A stretch of 64,000 nucleotides of DNA from Leptospira chreensis (GCF_016919165.1 NZ_JAFFPS010000023.1:58993-122992), one strand, 5' to 3'. Numbered from the stretch's first letter, positions 1 to 8,887 are shown. Numbers and translations: made by a program. Notes: a model not told the origin generated them from the sequence alone.

Positions 1-306
1 GCAGATGACTATGTTGTTGCTACCAATGAAACACATACTGTACGTGAGTTCATCGAAGAGTCTTATAAAATTGCTGGTTACGAAGTAGTTTGGGAAGGAA
101 AGGACGACAAGGAAGTGGGCAAGGACAAAAAATCCGGCCAAGTTCTTGTGAAAATTGATCCTAAATACTACAGACCAACCGAAGTGGAGCTTTTGATTGG
201 GAATCCAGAAAAAGCAAAACGTCAGTTAGGTTGGGAACCAAATGTTAAGTTCAAAGAGTTAGTAAAAATCATGATGGAAGCTGACTTAAAGGACCAAGGT
301 TTTTAA
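1..306 (+). CDS. gmd: GDP-mannose 4,6-dehydratase, C-terminal part
   Basis: The window opens inside this gene, so only the last 101 codons are present, in frame from base 1 to a TAA. The product converts GDP-mannose to GDP-4-keto-6-deoxymannose, the entry to GDP-fucose, GDP-rhamnose and related sugars for surface polysaccharide; it acts in the cytoplasm. The C-terminal signature of the family is visible: ETHTVREFIEESYKIAG, then YYRPTEVELLIGNPEKAK and QLGWEP, the substrate-binding end of these short-chain dehydrogenase/reductase enzymes. The Rossmann domain and catalytic Tyr/Lys lie outside the window. A strong hairpin follows the stop. The family call is firm; the pathway end product cannot be told from here. 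Confidence 0.93.
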   Translation, partial: ADDYVVATNETHTVREFIEESYKIAGYEVVWEGKDDKEVGKDKKSGQVLVKIDPKYYRPTEVELLIGNPEKAKRQLGWEPNVKFKELVKIMMEADLKDQGF

Positions 307-324
307 ACTCCCATCAAAAACTTT

Positions 325-360
325 TTCCTAAGATATGGAATCCTATCTTAGGAATTGTTT
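325..360 (+). terminator. Rho-independent terminator after gmd
   Basis: A perfect 11-bp inverted repeat (TTCCTAAGATA at 325-335, TATCTTAGGAA at 344-354) with an 8-nt loop is followed by TTGTTT. It starts 19 bases after the gmd stop. The opposite strand also ends in a T-rich stretch, so it may serve the decayed cyclase as well, whose stop codon lies in the stem. Confidence 0.6.
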
Positions 361-948
361 CCAAGAGATTTGTATCGATTCACAAACTCTTGGTTTGGAA
401 TTTGAGGATGGCCTTCCCTTTGTAATTCGGGAAGGAGTCCTTCTACAAAATACATTTTAATATTTCCTTTGTGTTTTGCAGGAACTTCCCCTCTATATTC
501 ACATTGGAAAAAATCTTTTATCAGATCATAGGTGGATGAGGAAATATTGATTTTTCCTGTCATTCCTGAAGATTCGCACCGACTGGCAGTATTGACTGTA
601 TCACTCCAAACATCGTAAGCAAATTTTTTATCTCCAATCACGCCTGCAATGAGTTCTCCCGAATGAATTCCGAGTCGGAGTTGCCAATAGGGCAGGCCTT
701 GTGCTTCTTTGATTTCCTTCATTTGGTTCATAAATGCTTGGATTTCGAGCGCTGCTAACACACTTTACATAAAATATAAACGAGGTTAAGTGAGTTTCCG
801 GCGGCTCTGTAAAATAGATGATTGGTAGTAATAGAGTCGGAATAAAAATCATAATACTTTGGAAAGTGGCATTCACTCGCAAAGCACGAGCACTTTCATC
901 ATTCAGACCTTTGGTAAGATGGACAAGTTGTAACCGGTTTAGGATTTT
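348..948 (-). pseudogene. Adenylate/guanylate cyclase remnant with internal deletion
   Basis: Two pieces of what looks like one class III cyclase gene lie on the minus strand in different frames. The downstream piece (348-761) encodes the second half of the catalytic domain, with LRLGIHSGELIAGVIGDKK and YDVWSDTVNTASR, the strand-helix pattern around the second catalytic aspartate. The upstream piece (about 948-765) encodes an N-terminal segment with one hydrophobic stretch (SIMIFIPTLLLPIIYF). The first half of the catalytic domain, including the first metal-binding Asp region, is missing, and a TAA stands just before the downstream piece. It cannot make an active cyclase. That both pieces come from one gene is inferred from their order and strand. 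Confidence 0.75.
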
Positions 949-1129
949 TTAAATGCGTTTTGACATAACGCAAAATTAAGAATGGATCTATTGGAAAATC
1001 AATTCAAATTGTTATGACTCAAAATTAGTGTGTGGGAATGAATTTGTAACCTGATCAGAACCACCTCCAGTAAGGAGGCGAATGATTCCGATTTGGTTTA
1101 AGATTTAAAAAATGAAAAACTAGATTGGT

Positions 1130-1435
1130 TTAGAGGCCGAAAAACTGATCTAACATCAACTTCTTCAAAGTTTCTTTTAGTTTTTCTTGGATGTTGACAA
1201 TCTTCACTGTCATTTTCTTTTCATCTGCTTTGTTTTTGAAAGAAAGTAAACGTGAGATCCCGAGAGAACTAACAATCACCACTTTTTCCAAATCCAAATA
1301 GATTTCTTGAACGTTCTTTTCTAAAATTTCCGCCAAAATTTCTCGGAGTTCTGGCGCATTTCCGTCGAGAATCTGATCCATAAAACGAACACGGATCGTG
1401 TTTCCCTTTTCTTCCACTAGTATCTTATCACTCAT
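1130..1435 (-). CDS. STAS-domain protein (anti-sigma factor antagonist-like)
   Basis: A 101-residue protein made of one STAS domain. Such proteins bind serine-kinase anti-sigma factors and release a sigma factor, or act as modules in other partner switches, in the cytoplasm. The fold is read from the pattern of the domain: a short N-terminal strand pair, YLDLEKVVIVSSLGISRLLSF, where the Ser-Ser-Leu-Gly context matches the usual phosphoserine site at the start of helix 1, then strands around MTVKIVNI. Leptospira genomes carry many such proteins, so the partner is unknown; no anti-sigma kinase or PP2C phosphatase lies nearby. It is 48 bases downstream of the cyclic-nucleotide-binding gene on the same strand and may share its transcript. 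Confidence 0.8.
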   Translation of the reverse strand: MSDKILVEEKGNTIRVRFMDQILDGNAPELREILAEILEKNVQEIYLDLEKVVIVSSLGISRLLSFKNKADEKKMTVKIVNIQEKLKETLKKLMLDQFFGL

Positions 1436-1483
1436 ATTTCGTTGGCCTCTAACGTAAGTCAGGAGGGGAAAGTTGGCAAGAAG

Positions 1484-2695
1484 TTATTTCAGCTTCTTGA
1501 GCTTATTCTCCATGTTAGCCTTTTTATGATAGAATTGGACGAGTTTTTCCAGCTCTGCCATGTCCGAACAAACAATTTTTCCGAGATCCATACGAATAAA
1601 TTTATTATTCTTCATGATATCAGAAATGATGAGTTCGTCTTTTGGATCGGTGAGGCCGACCATCTTGAGAAGGTCTTTGGTTCCAATTTCAAAATTGTAA
1701 GCTTGTTTGGGAGCCACTTTGATTCTGTTTTTTTCTGCGAGAGTCATTAGGGTATCAACGATACGGCCTTGCGGATCTTTTAGAAGTAGATTTGCTAATT
1801 GTTTATAAGCGATCCAAATCCTTTCGGAAAGTAAAGTAATCAGCCTTGTTGCTAGTTGCGGTTGGGCTTTCACCATTCCTTCAAAGTTGGCTTTGTTGAT
1901 CGCAAGTAGTTCTACGTCACCTGCTGCCACAGCAGAAGCAGAACGAGGTTTGTTGTCGAGAATCGCCATCTCGCCGAAGATATCTCCCGCTTGGAGAACC
2001 GCGAGCATCACTTCGTTTTGATTCACGATTTTGGAAATTTTAACCTTTCCACTTTGTAGAATGAATAATTCCTTACCCGGTTCGTGTTCACAAAAGATCA
2101 TCTCACTATCTTTATAGTTTCGATTGAATTTGTTGTAATCGATCGGAGCCGCTTGAAAGGCTTGGTTTATGGTCTGTAAACGTAGTTTGGCCTGAGGTAC
2201 AAACTGTCCGTTTGGAAGGTGTTTTAAATAACTTTGGTAAGCAAAAGTTGCATGTGATGTATTTTGCTGTTGAAAGTAGTATTCACCAATTTTAAAAAGT
2301 TCGTTTGGATCTTCTTCGACTGCATTTCTAAAGGACAATCGGGTGATGGTGGTATCAAATTGGCGTAACTTCATGGAGAAGAAACGAATGATATTCATCG
2401 CAACGGCAGTAGACTTTTGGATTAAGGTTCCAAATTGGTCATAACTGACGGAAATTAACGAAACATTTGTGAGTGAGGTAGCGGATTCGATCTGCGGGTG
2501 TTGGCTCATGGCAGCAACAACGCCGAAAAAGTCACCAGGTCCTAAAACTTGGTTGGGATCTTCTCCGACAACAGCAGTCTCACGAGTGACACGTACTTTA
2601 CCCTCACGGATGATATAGAAATTGTTCGCATCCTTTTTCCCCTCTACAATGATGTAGGAGTTCGCCGGGAAAGTAACCATTTGAAAAAACGACAT
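1484..2695 (-). CDS. Protein with two cyclic nucleotide-binding domains
   Basis: This 403-residue protein has a cNMP-binding domain at about residues 10-120 (IREGKVRVTRE, LGPGDFFGVVAAMS) and a second at about 185-300 (LQSGKVKISKI, LQAGDIFGEMAILDNKPRSASAVA). The second has the complete phosphate-binding-cassette look (GEMAIL...RSASA); the first lacks the Glu-Arg pair and may not bind ligand. Between them is a TPR-like helical stretch (YYFQQQNTSHATFAYQSYL). The last 100 residues resemble a Crp-type winged helix (TKDLLKMVGL) but without a convincing recognition helix, so DNA binding is uncertain. A cytoplasmic cAMP or cGMP sensor is the likely role. The decayed cyclase next to the STAS gene is suggestive but may be unrelated. 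Confidence 0.8.
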   Translation of the reverse strand: MSFFQMVTFPANSYIIVEGKKDANNFYIIREGKVRVTRETAVVGEDPNQVLGPGDFFGVVAAMSQHPQIESATSLTNVSLISVSYDQFGTLIQKSTAVAMNIIRFFSMKLRQFDTTITRLSFRNAVEEDPNELFKIGEYYFQQQNTSHATFAYQSYLKHLPNGQFVPQAKLRLQTINQAFQAAPIDYNKFNRNYKDSEMIFCEHEPGKELFILQSGKVKISKIVNQNEVMLAVLQAGDIFGEMAILDNKPRSASAVAAGDVELLAINKANFEGMVKAQPQLATRLITLLSERIWIAYKQLANLLLKDPQGRIVDTLMTLAEKNRIKVAPKQAYNFEIGTKDLLKMVGLTDPKDELIISDIMKNNKFIRMDLGKIVCSDMAELEKLVQFYHKKANMENKLKKLK

Positions 2696-2773
2696 TCTTA
2701 AATCTCTGAACCCTTTTTGCTCAACGTGCCTAGTTTATTATCGGAGATCCCTAGGGCAATATTTTCGTAAAAT

Positions 2774-3304
2774 TTACTTATTTTTACTCTCTCCTAAAAA
2801 TTCCATCTGAGTCAGTTCTAATTCCGCTTCTTGCGCAATTTTACTAGAATACGTATTTTTGATAATGTCCTGAAAAATCTGATGGGCTTTGTCTTCCCGA
2901 CCCATTCGGACATAGGCTTTCCCAGAAATTAAGTAGGATTCGAGACCTTCTTCCGTATTGGGAAATTCTTTATAAATTTTGAGTTCGTTTTCGGCAAGAG
3001 CCAAAATATCTCCCGTCATTCGGTAGTTGGAACTCAAAGTTTTTCTTACTTCTCGGGTTCTCGGATGGTTTGGATAGAGGATTAAAAAGCTTTTACAGGA
3101 TTCCACGGATTGCCAGTGGTTTCGGTCTTCCAAAAATTCTTTCGCTTTTTGGTAGAGAAGGTCGCCTTGTTTGGTTCGTTCATTGGCGAAAACTTGGCTT
3201 ACGGAACGGTCGGCCGTAATAGGAAGAATTCCCATAGAAATAAGGATTCCTAGGGCGAAAAGGGCCCGTTTCCATAACTGCCAAACTGTAGAATTCTGTC
3301 TCAT
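2774..3304 (-). CDS. Exported TPR-repeat protein
   Basis: A 176-residue protein with a hydrophobic N-terminal segment (RALFALGILISMGILPI) that reads as a signal peptide, followed by tetratricopeptide-like helices: GDLLYQKAKEFLEDRN, CKSFLILYPNHPRTREV, ELKIYKEFPNTEEGLESYLISGKAYVRMG (read in short pieces). The pattern of 'length-of-chain then YPxxPxxxEA' is like the BamD/YbgF type of periplasmic TPR protein, but at this size it is not a clear member of either. It starts 5 bases after the VWA gene ends, so the two are translationally linked and may work together at the inner membrane or periplasm. Function beyond a protein-interaction scaffold is unknown. Confidence 0.7.
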   Translation of the reverse strand: MRQNSTVWQLWKRALFALGILISMGILPITADRSVSQVFANERTKQGDLLYQKAKEFLEDRNHWQSVESCKSFLILYPNHPRTREVRKTLSSNYRMTGDILALAENELKIYKEFPNTEEGLESYLISGKAYVRMGREDKAHQIFQDIIKNTYSSKIAQEAELELTQMEFLGESKNK

Positions 3305-3309
3305 TACTC

Positions 3310-4398
3310 TCAGTTTCGGTCAGAACTTGGATTCTCGTGAACGGGTTTTTCTTCCGAGAGGGCAAGAATTTTGGGAATTCCTGTCAGATCCCAGAGTTCT
3401 GCGGAGGCTCGCATTCGTTTTCCTTTCGGAAGGGGGAAGACAAAACGCCCCTTTCCTTCCGGTCCCAATTGGAATGCAATTTGGTGTTTGGAAAGGTCCC
3501 CCATCCTTCTCTCCCGGAGAGGGGGAACGGGAAAACTGCGTAACTTTTCCTCTGCGGGGTAAAGATACAATTGGATCATATAGGAAGTATTGGTCTTCGC
3601 CGAGTATTCATAGTTTAGAATGTATCCCGATTCCGAACCATCTTCATAGGGCAGGATGTTTAGAATTTTGATTTGGTTCTGTGTAGGGAGAGGGCCTTGT
3701 GATTCGGAATGTGAAAGGACCACCGGTTCTGGATCTTGTGCATAAAAGATCCGTTTGAAAGAAGAATCATAGTCTTCTGGACGTTTCAAAGGATAATAAT
3801 TGCCATCCCCCAGGATTGAAAGTCGTTTGAGATCTTCTTCTCCCTTCGGATCAATATCAATGCCAAGGACTTGTAATCGGAATTTTTTTCCCGATTGTTT
3901 TAATTGGTAGAGGACAGCTTTGGGATCTCCATCACAGCTTTCCACTCCATCCGAAATAAATATAATTTCTGTTTCTTGGATTTCATTCAAAAGATATTCT
4001 CCCACCACATTTAAGGTTTGTGCAATGGGTGTGGATCCTGCAGGAACAATGGAGGATATTTTTTGGCTCACAACGGAGGCGGCACCTCGTTGGATGGGAT
4101 GATACAAACGAGCGGAAGTACAACCGGCAATTCGGTTTCCGTAGGCAACAAGTCCCACACTCACATCCTTGGGCAATCCACCGAGAACTTGTAATAATTT
4201 TTCTTTGGCAACGGCCATTCGCGTTTTTCCATCCCATTTTTCCGACATGGAACCACTGGCATCGAGTATGAACACATATCTTTTGTTAGGTTGGACTTGG
4301 GCTGGAAGGGGAGTGAATACAAGTAAAAGAAAATAACTCAAAAGCGGCAGAACGAAATGGGAAAGAAGTCGCCTTAGATTTTCTTTTTGGTTCCGCAC
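3310..4398 (-). CDS. Exported von Willebrand factor A (VWA) domain protein
   Basis: The 362-residue product starts with a positively charged, hydrophobic signal sequence (LLSHFVLPLLSYFLLLVFTPLPAQ) and then a VWA domain from about residue 40 to 220. The metal-ion-dependent adhesion site is intact: FILDASGSMS (DxSxS), a downstream threonine in AGSTPIAQTL, and IIFISDGVESCDGD (the aspartate after the third strand). VWA domains of this exported bacterial type bind protein partners through a divalent metal. The C-terminal 140 residues look like a beta-rich domain with no family I recognise. It lies 32 bases after the Nudix gene and 5 before the TPR gene, in the same minus-strand run. Confidence 0.85.
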   Translation of the reverse strand: MRNQKENLRRLLSHFVLPLLSYFLLLVFTPLPAQVQPNKRYVFILDASGSMSEKWDGKTRMAVAKEKLLQVLGGLPKDVSVGLVAYGNRIAGCTSARLYHPIQRGAASVVSQKISSIVPAGSTPIAQTLNVVGEYLLNEIQETEIIFISDGVESCDGDPKAVLYQLKQSGKKFRLQVLGIDIDPKGEEDLKRLSILGDGNYYPLKRPEDYDSSFKRIFYAQDPEPVVLSHSESQGPLPTQNQIKILNILPYEDGSESGYILNYEYSAKTNTSYMIQLYLYPAEEKLRSFPVPPLRERRMGDLSKHQIAFQLGPEGKGRFVFPLPKGKRMRASAELWDLTGIPKILALSEEKPVHENPSSDRN

Positions 4399-4430
4399 CT
4401 GTACAACATCGGCGAAAACTGAATTTGACC

Positions 4431-5099
4431 TTAGAGGGATTTGGGGTCTAAATAAGGCGGTTTGGCCAGGTTTGGTTTTACGAGAAGGGGAGTTCGATCA
4501 AAGTTAGAATGTTCTCGTAGGAAACGCAGAATCATTTCGCAGGTGGCACCCCAAAGAAGGCCATCACCCAGATCAAAGTAATAAGCAAAATGATCGCGGC
4601 CGGGGATTTGAATGGCATAAAAAGGTTTTGTCCAAAGGTCAGAAAAGGGGAGAAGGATGACCCGGTCCACTTCGGCCGTATTGTGGTAAAAAGCAAAATC
4701 ACCTTCGTAAGTGGCTAAAAACGGGGTGATATGGAAACCGGTCCTGGTATGAAGTCCTTCTAATTTTCCAAGAACATGGAGTGTAGAACGGTGGACTCCC
4801 ATCTCTTCTTCCCATTCCCGAAGGGCTGTGACAAGGAGGTTCGGGTCTTCTTCTTCTTTCACTCCTCCCGGAAAGGAGATTTGGCCTGGATGGGATTTTA
4901 GATGTTTGGAACGTTCGGTGAGGATGATTCCTTCTGCAGATTCTTTGGATCCAAAGAGAGGAAAGATCACACCAGATTTGATTTCTGGTGTGTCGGGAAT
5001 TTCGTCGAAGTCCTTAGATAGTTTTTCGACAAAGGATTGGTAGGGTAACACATCAACCCTCGTCTTTTGAGTTTTGATTTTTCCTTCGTTTGGCAACAA
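4431..5099 (-). CDS. Nudix hydrolase, CoA pyrophosphatase type
   Basis: A Nudix protein of 222 residues from ATG 5099. Just before the Nudix box it has LTERSKHLKSHPGQISFPGG, which matches the extra signature that marks coenzyme A pyrophosphatases (NudL/YeaB type), followed by TALREWEEEMGV, the metal-binding helix. Such enzymes cleave CoA to 4'-phosphopantetheine and 3',5'-ADP. The ATG start overlaps the 3' end of rnd by 47 bases; an in-frame GTG at 5051, just past the rnd stop, gives a 206-residue version that keeps the whole domain and is also possible. Substrate is from the family signature; activity on other CoA derivatives cannot be excluded. Confidence 0.85.
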   Translation of the reverse strand: MLPNEGKIKTQKTRVDVLPYQSFVEKLSKDFDEIPDTPEIKSGVIFPLFGSKESAEGIILTERSKHLKSHPGQISFPGGVKEEEDPNLLVTALREWEEEMGVHRSTLHVLGKLEGLHTRTGFHITPFLATYEGDFAFYHNTAEVDRVILLPFSDLWTKPFYAIQIPGRDHFAYYFDLGDGLLWGATCEMILRFLREHSNFDRTPLLVKPNLAKPPYLDPKSL

Positions 5100-6267
5100 A
5101 TGCTTCTTTGGATCTTATGGCCACCAAACGGTTGATCATCGAATCGAAAGACAATCCTTGGATGGCAGCAAGTAAACTCGGCCCATAGTTTTGCACCTTC
5201 CAATCTGAGAAAACATGTAATGCTTTTAGTTCCTCTAAATCTTTAGGTGCTGCACGTAAAATGACAATCAGTTGTTTGTTTGAAGGAAGGAGTGAGTGTT
5301 CCATCCGTCTAGCACGCATAATACGAAGTCGCCATTTCTTCGCGTTTTCGAATTTATGATTTTCGTCTTCGTTAAGATCTTCGCCATGACGTTTTGAAAG
5401 TTCCGATGTATCGATAGGATCACTGTATTCAGCAACGAGTAGTTTGAAGATTTCTGTTCCATCTTTTTTGCCAAACCATTCCACACATTTTTCTTCGTTA
5501 GGATGTCCTTTGACGGCTTGTGACAAACGATCGTTATTAAAAACTCTAAAACTTGCTTTGTTGATTCGTTTTGCTTTTTCATCACGATAACGAAGGAGTT
5601 CTAATATCTTTCTTCTTTCTAGTGGAGTAAAATTAAGAATGTCAGGAAATTTTCCAAGGGAGAATCCTTCTCCTTCTTTGGCTATATACTCTTCAGAAGC
5701 GATAAATTCAAATTCGGATTTTGCTTCATCATAAAGAGTTCTGCGTTTGAGTTCTTCTTCCATCTTTAACCAAATGGATTCTAAATACGCAGTGTCTAAT
5801 GCTGCATACTTGAGTTGTTGTTTTTGAAGAGGACGAATTTCCCAGTTAGACTTCTGTTCTACTTTAGAAAGCGTAACTTTATGGTAATGTTCCACAACAT
5901 GTGACAATGAACTTTGTTCTAATGACAACAAACGAGAACTGATCATTGTATCTGCCGTGTTCACAAACTTGAACCCAAAGTCTCTTTTTAAGGCTTTGAT
6001 GTCATCTTGTGCGGAGTGGAAGATTTTGAGAATGTTCGCATCTTCGAACAAAGGACCCAAAGCTGACAAATTTGTGATTTTTAGGGGGTCAATCAGGTAA
6101 TTTTTGCCATTGGAATTGATCTGAATGAGACAAACTTTGGGATAGTACGTGTAATAACCGGAGGACTCGGTGTCGATTGACATGATTTTGGACTGTCTGA
6201 GATTGATCAGAGCCAAATCCAAAGCTTTTGCCGTATCAACGAGAATATAGTTGGAATTGATTTGCAT
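5053..6267 (-). CDS. rnd: Ribonuclease D
   Basis: A 404-residue DEDDy 3'-5' exoribonuclease that trims tRNA and other structured RNA 3' ends in the cytoplasm. Exo I is MSIDTESSGYY (Asp32, Glu34), Exo II is IFHSAQDDIKAL, and Exo III is LKYAALDTAYLE, with the tyrosine four residues before the last catalytic aspartate. An HRDC domain for nucleic-acid binding follows at about residues 205-285 (LERRKILELLRYRDEKA). Length is normal for the family. It is transcribed away from purF across a 41-bp shared upstream region and heads the minus-strand run that continues into the Nudix, VWA and TPR genes. Confidence 0.93.
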   Translation of the reverse strand: MQINSNYILVDTAKALDLALINLRQSKIMSIDTESSGYYTYYPKVCLIQINSNGKNYLIDPLKITNLSALGPLFEDANILKIFHSAQDDIKALKRDFGFKFVNTADTMISSRLLSLEQSSLSHVVEHYHKVTLSKVEQKSNWEIRPLQKQQLKYAALDTAYLESIWLKMEEELKRRTLYDEAKSEFEFIASEEYIAKEGEGFSLGKFPDILNFTPLERRKILELLRYRDEKAKRINKASFRVFNNDRLSQAVKGHPNEEKCVEWFGKKDGTEIFKLLVAEYSDPIDTSELSKRHGEDLNEDENHKFENAKKWRLRIMRARRMEHSLLPSNKQLIVILRAAPKDLEELKALHVFSDWKVQNYGPSLLAAIQGLSFDSMINRLVAIRSKEAFVAKRRKNQNSKDEG

Positions 6268-6308
6268 CTAATTGGGATTTTGGAAATACTGCAATTGTCA
6301 TTCTAACA

Positions 6309-7736
6309 ATGATTCTCCAATCTGACAAACCAAAAGAAGAATGTGCCATATTCGGCATCTACAATAGCAAGGAAGCTGCTAATTTTACCTACCTAGGTTT
6401 GTACTCAATGCAACACCGAGGCCAGGAGTCCAGTGGGATCGTCACAACCGATGGTTCCCACTTATACCGGTATGCCAATATGGGTCTCGTGGCAAATATC
6501 TTCACTCAACCGAAGATCAAAGAGCTCATTGGTGATGCGGCCATTGGCCACAACCGGTATTCCACAACGGGAGCGAGTTTTTTACGAAATGCTCAGCCCA
6601 TCCGCGTGGAATCCCACTTAGGTCCTGTGGCTCTGGCACACAACGGAAACCTGGTGAACTCTTGGGATATCAGAAATCGCCTCGAAAGAGACGGATCTAT
6701 CTTCCAGACCACCATCGATTCGGAAGTCATTGTCCACCTTATGGCAAAAAGCCATAAAACGGATTTGTTAGAGGCACTCTGTGAGTCACTCTCTCAAGTT
6801 CGCGGTGCCTACTCTCTGTTAGTTTTAACTCCTAGATACCTAATTGCTGTTCGGGATCCCAATGGTTTCCGTCCACTCGTGATGGGAAAACGTTCGGATG
6901 GGGCCATTGTGTTCGCTTCCGAAACTTGCGCCTTCGACATTACGGAAACAGAATATGTGCGTGATGTGGAACCAGGTGAAATGGTTGTGATTGACCATAC
7001 TGGGGTGCGTTCTCTCTATCCGTTTCCAAAAGCAAAACCAAGTCTTTGTATTTTTGAATATATCTACTTTGCAAGACCTGATTCTTATATCTTTGAAGAA
7101 TCTGTTTACAAAGTAAGAAAATCCCTCGGTCGTCAACTAGCGCGCGTCATGCCTGTAGAAGCCGATGTCATCATTCCTGTTCCCGATTCTGCCAATATTG
7201 CAGCACTTGGATACAGCGAAGAGTCAGGGATTCCTTACCAAAGTGGCCTTGTGCGTTCCCATTATATTGGTCGTACCTTCATTGAACCGGATCAAAAGAT
7301 TCGGGACTTTGGAGCCAAAATCAAATACAATGTGGTAAAAGAAGTAGTAAATGGAAAACGCGTTGTGATCATTGATGACTCGGTGATGCGCGGAACCACA
7401 AGCCGTAAAATCATCAAAATGATTCGGAATGCTGGTGCTAAGGAAATTCATTTTAGAGTTTCTGCACCACCGACAGTGTCTCCTTGTTATTATGGAATCG
7501 ACATTCCTACCCATAAAGAATTGATCGCATCGACTCATAGCATCGATGAAATCCAAAAGTATCTTCGTGTGGATTCCCTTGCTTATTTAACATTGGATAC
7601 AATGCACAAAGCAGTGGAAGGACATAAAGGTGGTGGGTTCTGTGATGCTTGTTTTACCTCTAACTACCCTGTGGAATTCCAAGACCATGCAGGAAATCAA
7701 AAGTCACTGTTTACGGAATACGCGACGGAAGAGTAA
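6309..7736 (+). CDS. purF: Amidophosphoribosyltransferase
   Basis: PurF makes phosphoribosylamine from PRPP and glutamine, the first committed step of purine synthesis. The 475-residue sequence begins with an 11-residue propeptide before EECAIFGIY; Cys12 would be the N-terminal nucleophile of the glutaminase domain after processing. The PRPP loop VVIIDDSVMRGTTS is present. Cysteines in CIFEYIYFARPDS and GGGFCDACFTSN match the iron-sulfur-cluster ligands of the Bacillus-type enzyme, so a 4Fe-4S form is expected. Its TAA stop overlaps the ATG of queD (TAATG), which implies coupled translation with the queuosine genes. Confidence 0.96.
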   Translation: MILQSDKPKEECAIFGIYNSKEAANFTYLGLYSMQHRGQESSGIVTTDGSHLYRYANMGLVANIFTQPKIKELIGDAAIGHNRYSTTGASFLRNAQPIRVESHLGPVALAHNGNLVNSWDIRNRLERDGSIFQTTIDSEVIVHLMAKSHKTDLLEALCESLSQVRGAYSLLVLTPRYLIAVRDPNGFRPLVMGKRSDGAIVFASETCAFDITETEYVRDVEPGEMVVIDHTGVRSLYPFPKAKPSLCIFEYIYFARPDSYIFEESVYKVRKSLGRQLARVMPVEADVIIPVPDSANIAALGYSEESGIPYQSGLVRSHYIGRTFIEPDQKIRDFGAKIKYNVVKEVVNGKRVVIIDDSVMRGTTSRKIIKMIRNAGAKEIHFRVSAPPTVSPCYYGIDIPTHKELIASTHSIDEIQKYLRVDSLAYLTLDTMHKAVEGHKGGGFCDACFTSNYPVEFQDHAGNQKSLFTEYATEE

Positions 7737-8107
7737 TGGAAGAGATTGAACTTTCCAAAACCTTTGGTTTTGAAGCGGCCCATTTTTTACCAAATGTTCC
7801 GGAAGGACATAAATGCAAAAGAATGCATGGCCATAGCTTTCGGTTTGCTGTTTATCTCAAAGGGGAAATAGATCCCCATACGGGTTGGATCATGGATTTC
7901 GGTGAATTGAAATCCATCGTAAAACCCATCTTAGATGAACATTTGGATCATTTTGTTTTAAATGATGTTCCAGGACTTCAGAACCCAACGAGCGAAAATA
8001 TTGCCGTTTGGCTCTGGAACCAACTAAAACCAAAACTACCGCTCCTCGATAAAATTACATTATACGAAACTTGTACCAGTTCTTGTGTTTATAGAGGACC
8101 AAAATAG
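7736..8107 (+). CDS. queD: 6-carboxy-5,6,7,8-tetrahydropterin synthase
   Basis: QueD turns dihydroneopterin triphosphate into 6-carboxytetrahydropterin on the way to preQ0 and queuosine in tRNA. The 123-residue protein has the zinc-binding histidines in FEAAHFLP and KRMHGHSF, the catalytic cysteine two residues upstream of the HGHS block (GHKCKR), and DEHLDHFVLND near the middle. Length fits the family (about 120 residues) rather than the longer eukaryotic PTPS. It overlaps purF at the start and is 9 bases upstream of queC. GTP cyclohydrolase, QueE and QueF are not in the window. Confidence 0.94.
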   Translation: MEEIELSKTFGFEAAHFLPNVPEGHKCKRMHGHSFRFAVYLKGEIDPHTGWIMDFGELKSIVKPILDEHLDHFVLNDVPGLQNPTSENIAVWLWNQLKPKLPLLDKITLYETCTSSCVYRGPK

Positions 8108-8116
8108 GTTTTTTCT

Positions 8117-8836
8117 ATGACTACCAAGTCTACGGGTGCCATTGTACTTTTGTCAGGTGGTCTAGATTCGACCACTTGTTTGTACATAGCAGCAAAAGAT
8201 TACGGATATCCTAAAAATAAAAAGTTACCATTACTTGCTTTATCTTTTGATTATTCCCAAAAACATAAAATTGAACTGATCAAAAGTAAAAAAATCGCAA
8301 AACTTTTGGGAATCAAACACGTGACTCAAAAATTGGATCCCGGTTTTTTTCTAGGAAGTTCTCTCACCGAAAAAAAAATCAAGGTGAGAAAGAATGCAAA
8401 AAACCTTTTGAGCGGTGAAGAAAAGGAAATTCCGAATACCTATGTTCCTGGAAGAAATATTCTATTTTTATCTTTTGCTTTGTCTTTAGCAGAAGGGCAT
8501 GGGTTTGACTCCATCTATATTGGAGTGAACGCATTGGATTATTCGGGGTATCCGGATTGCCGGCCTGAGTTTATCGAATCCTTTCAGAAGATGGCAAATC
8601 TCGGAACCAAAAAAGGTGTGAGTGAAGATGGTGATTCCATCCAAATCAAAACTCCACTTTTACATTTAAACAAAAAAGAAATTATCGAACTAGGAATCCA
8701 TGTTGGGGCTCCACTTCACCTAACGCATTCTTGTTATGACCCTATTAAGGGGAAACCCTGTGGGAAATGTGACTCTTGTTTGCTTCGAAACAAAGGATTT
8801 GCAGAATTAGGAATGACAGATCCCTCTCTAGGGTGA
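8117..8836 (+). CDS. queC: 7-cyano-7-deazaguanine synthase
   Basis: QueC converts 7-carboxy-7-deazaguanine to preQ0 using ATP and ammonia. The 239-residue protein has the PP-loop ATP-binding motif near the N-terminus (LLSGGLDSTTCL), the family block NTYVPGRNILFLSFAL, and a C-terminal four-cysteine zinc site (CYDPIKGKPCGKCDSC). The ATG at 8117 is used because an earlier in-frame start is absent and the spacing from queD is 9 bases. It completes a purF-queD-queC transcription unit; joining purine and deazapurine synthesis is reasonable because both draw on GTP. Confidence 0.95.
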   Translation: MTTKSTGAIVLLSGGLDSTTCLYIAAKDYGYPKNKKLPLLALSFDYSQKHKIELIKSKKIAKLLGIKHVTQKLDPGFFLGSSLTEKKIKVRKNAKNLLSGEEKEIPNTYVPGRNILFLSFALSLAEGHGFDSIYIGVNALDYSGYPDCRPEFIESFQKMANLGTKKGVSEDGDSIQIKTPLLHLNKKEIIELGIHVGAPLHLTHSCYDPIKGKPCGKCDSCLLRNKGFAELGMTDPSLG

Positions 8837-8887
8837 ATTAATGTGAGTATTTAAAAATTTCTTAATCTTTAGATTATAGGATTTTCT

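Noticed and set aside
628..882. Separate 84-residue gene upstream of the cyclase fragment
   Set aside because: Only its first half resembles a protein (hydrophobic segment). The second half reads the cyclase fragment out of frame. Treated as part of the pseudogene.
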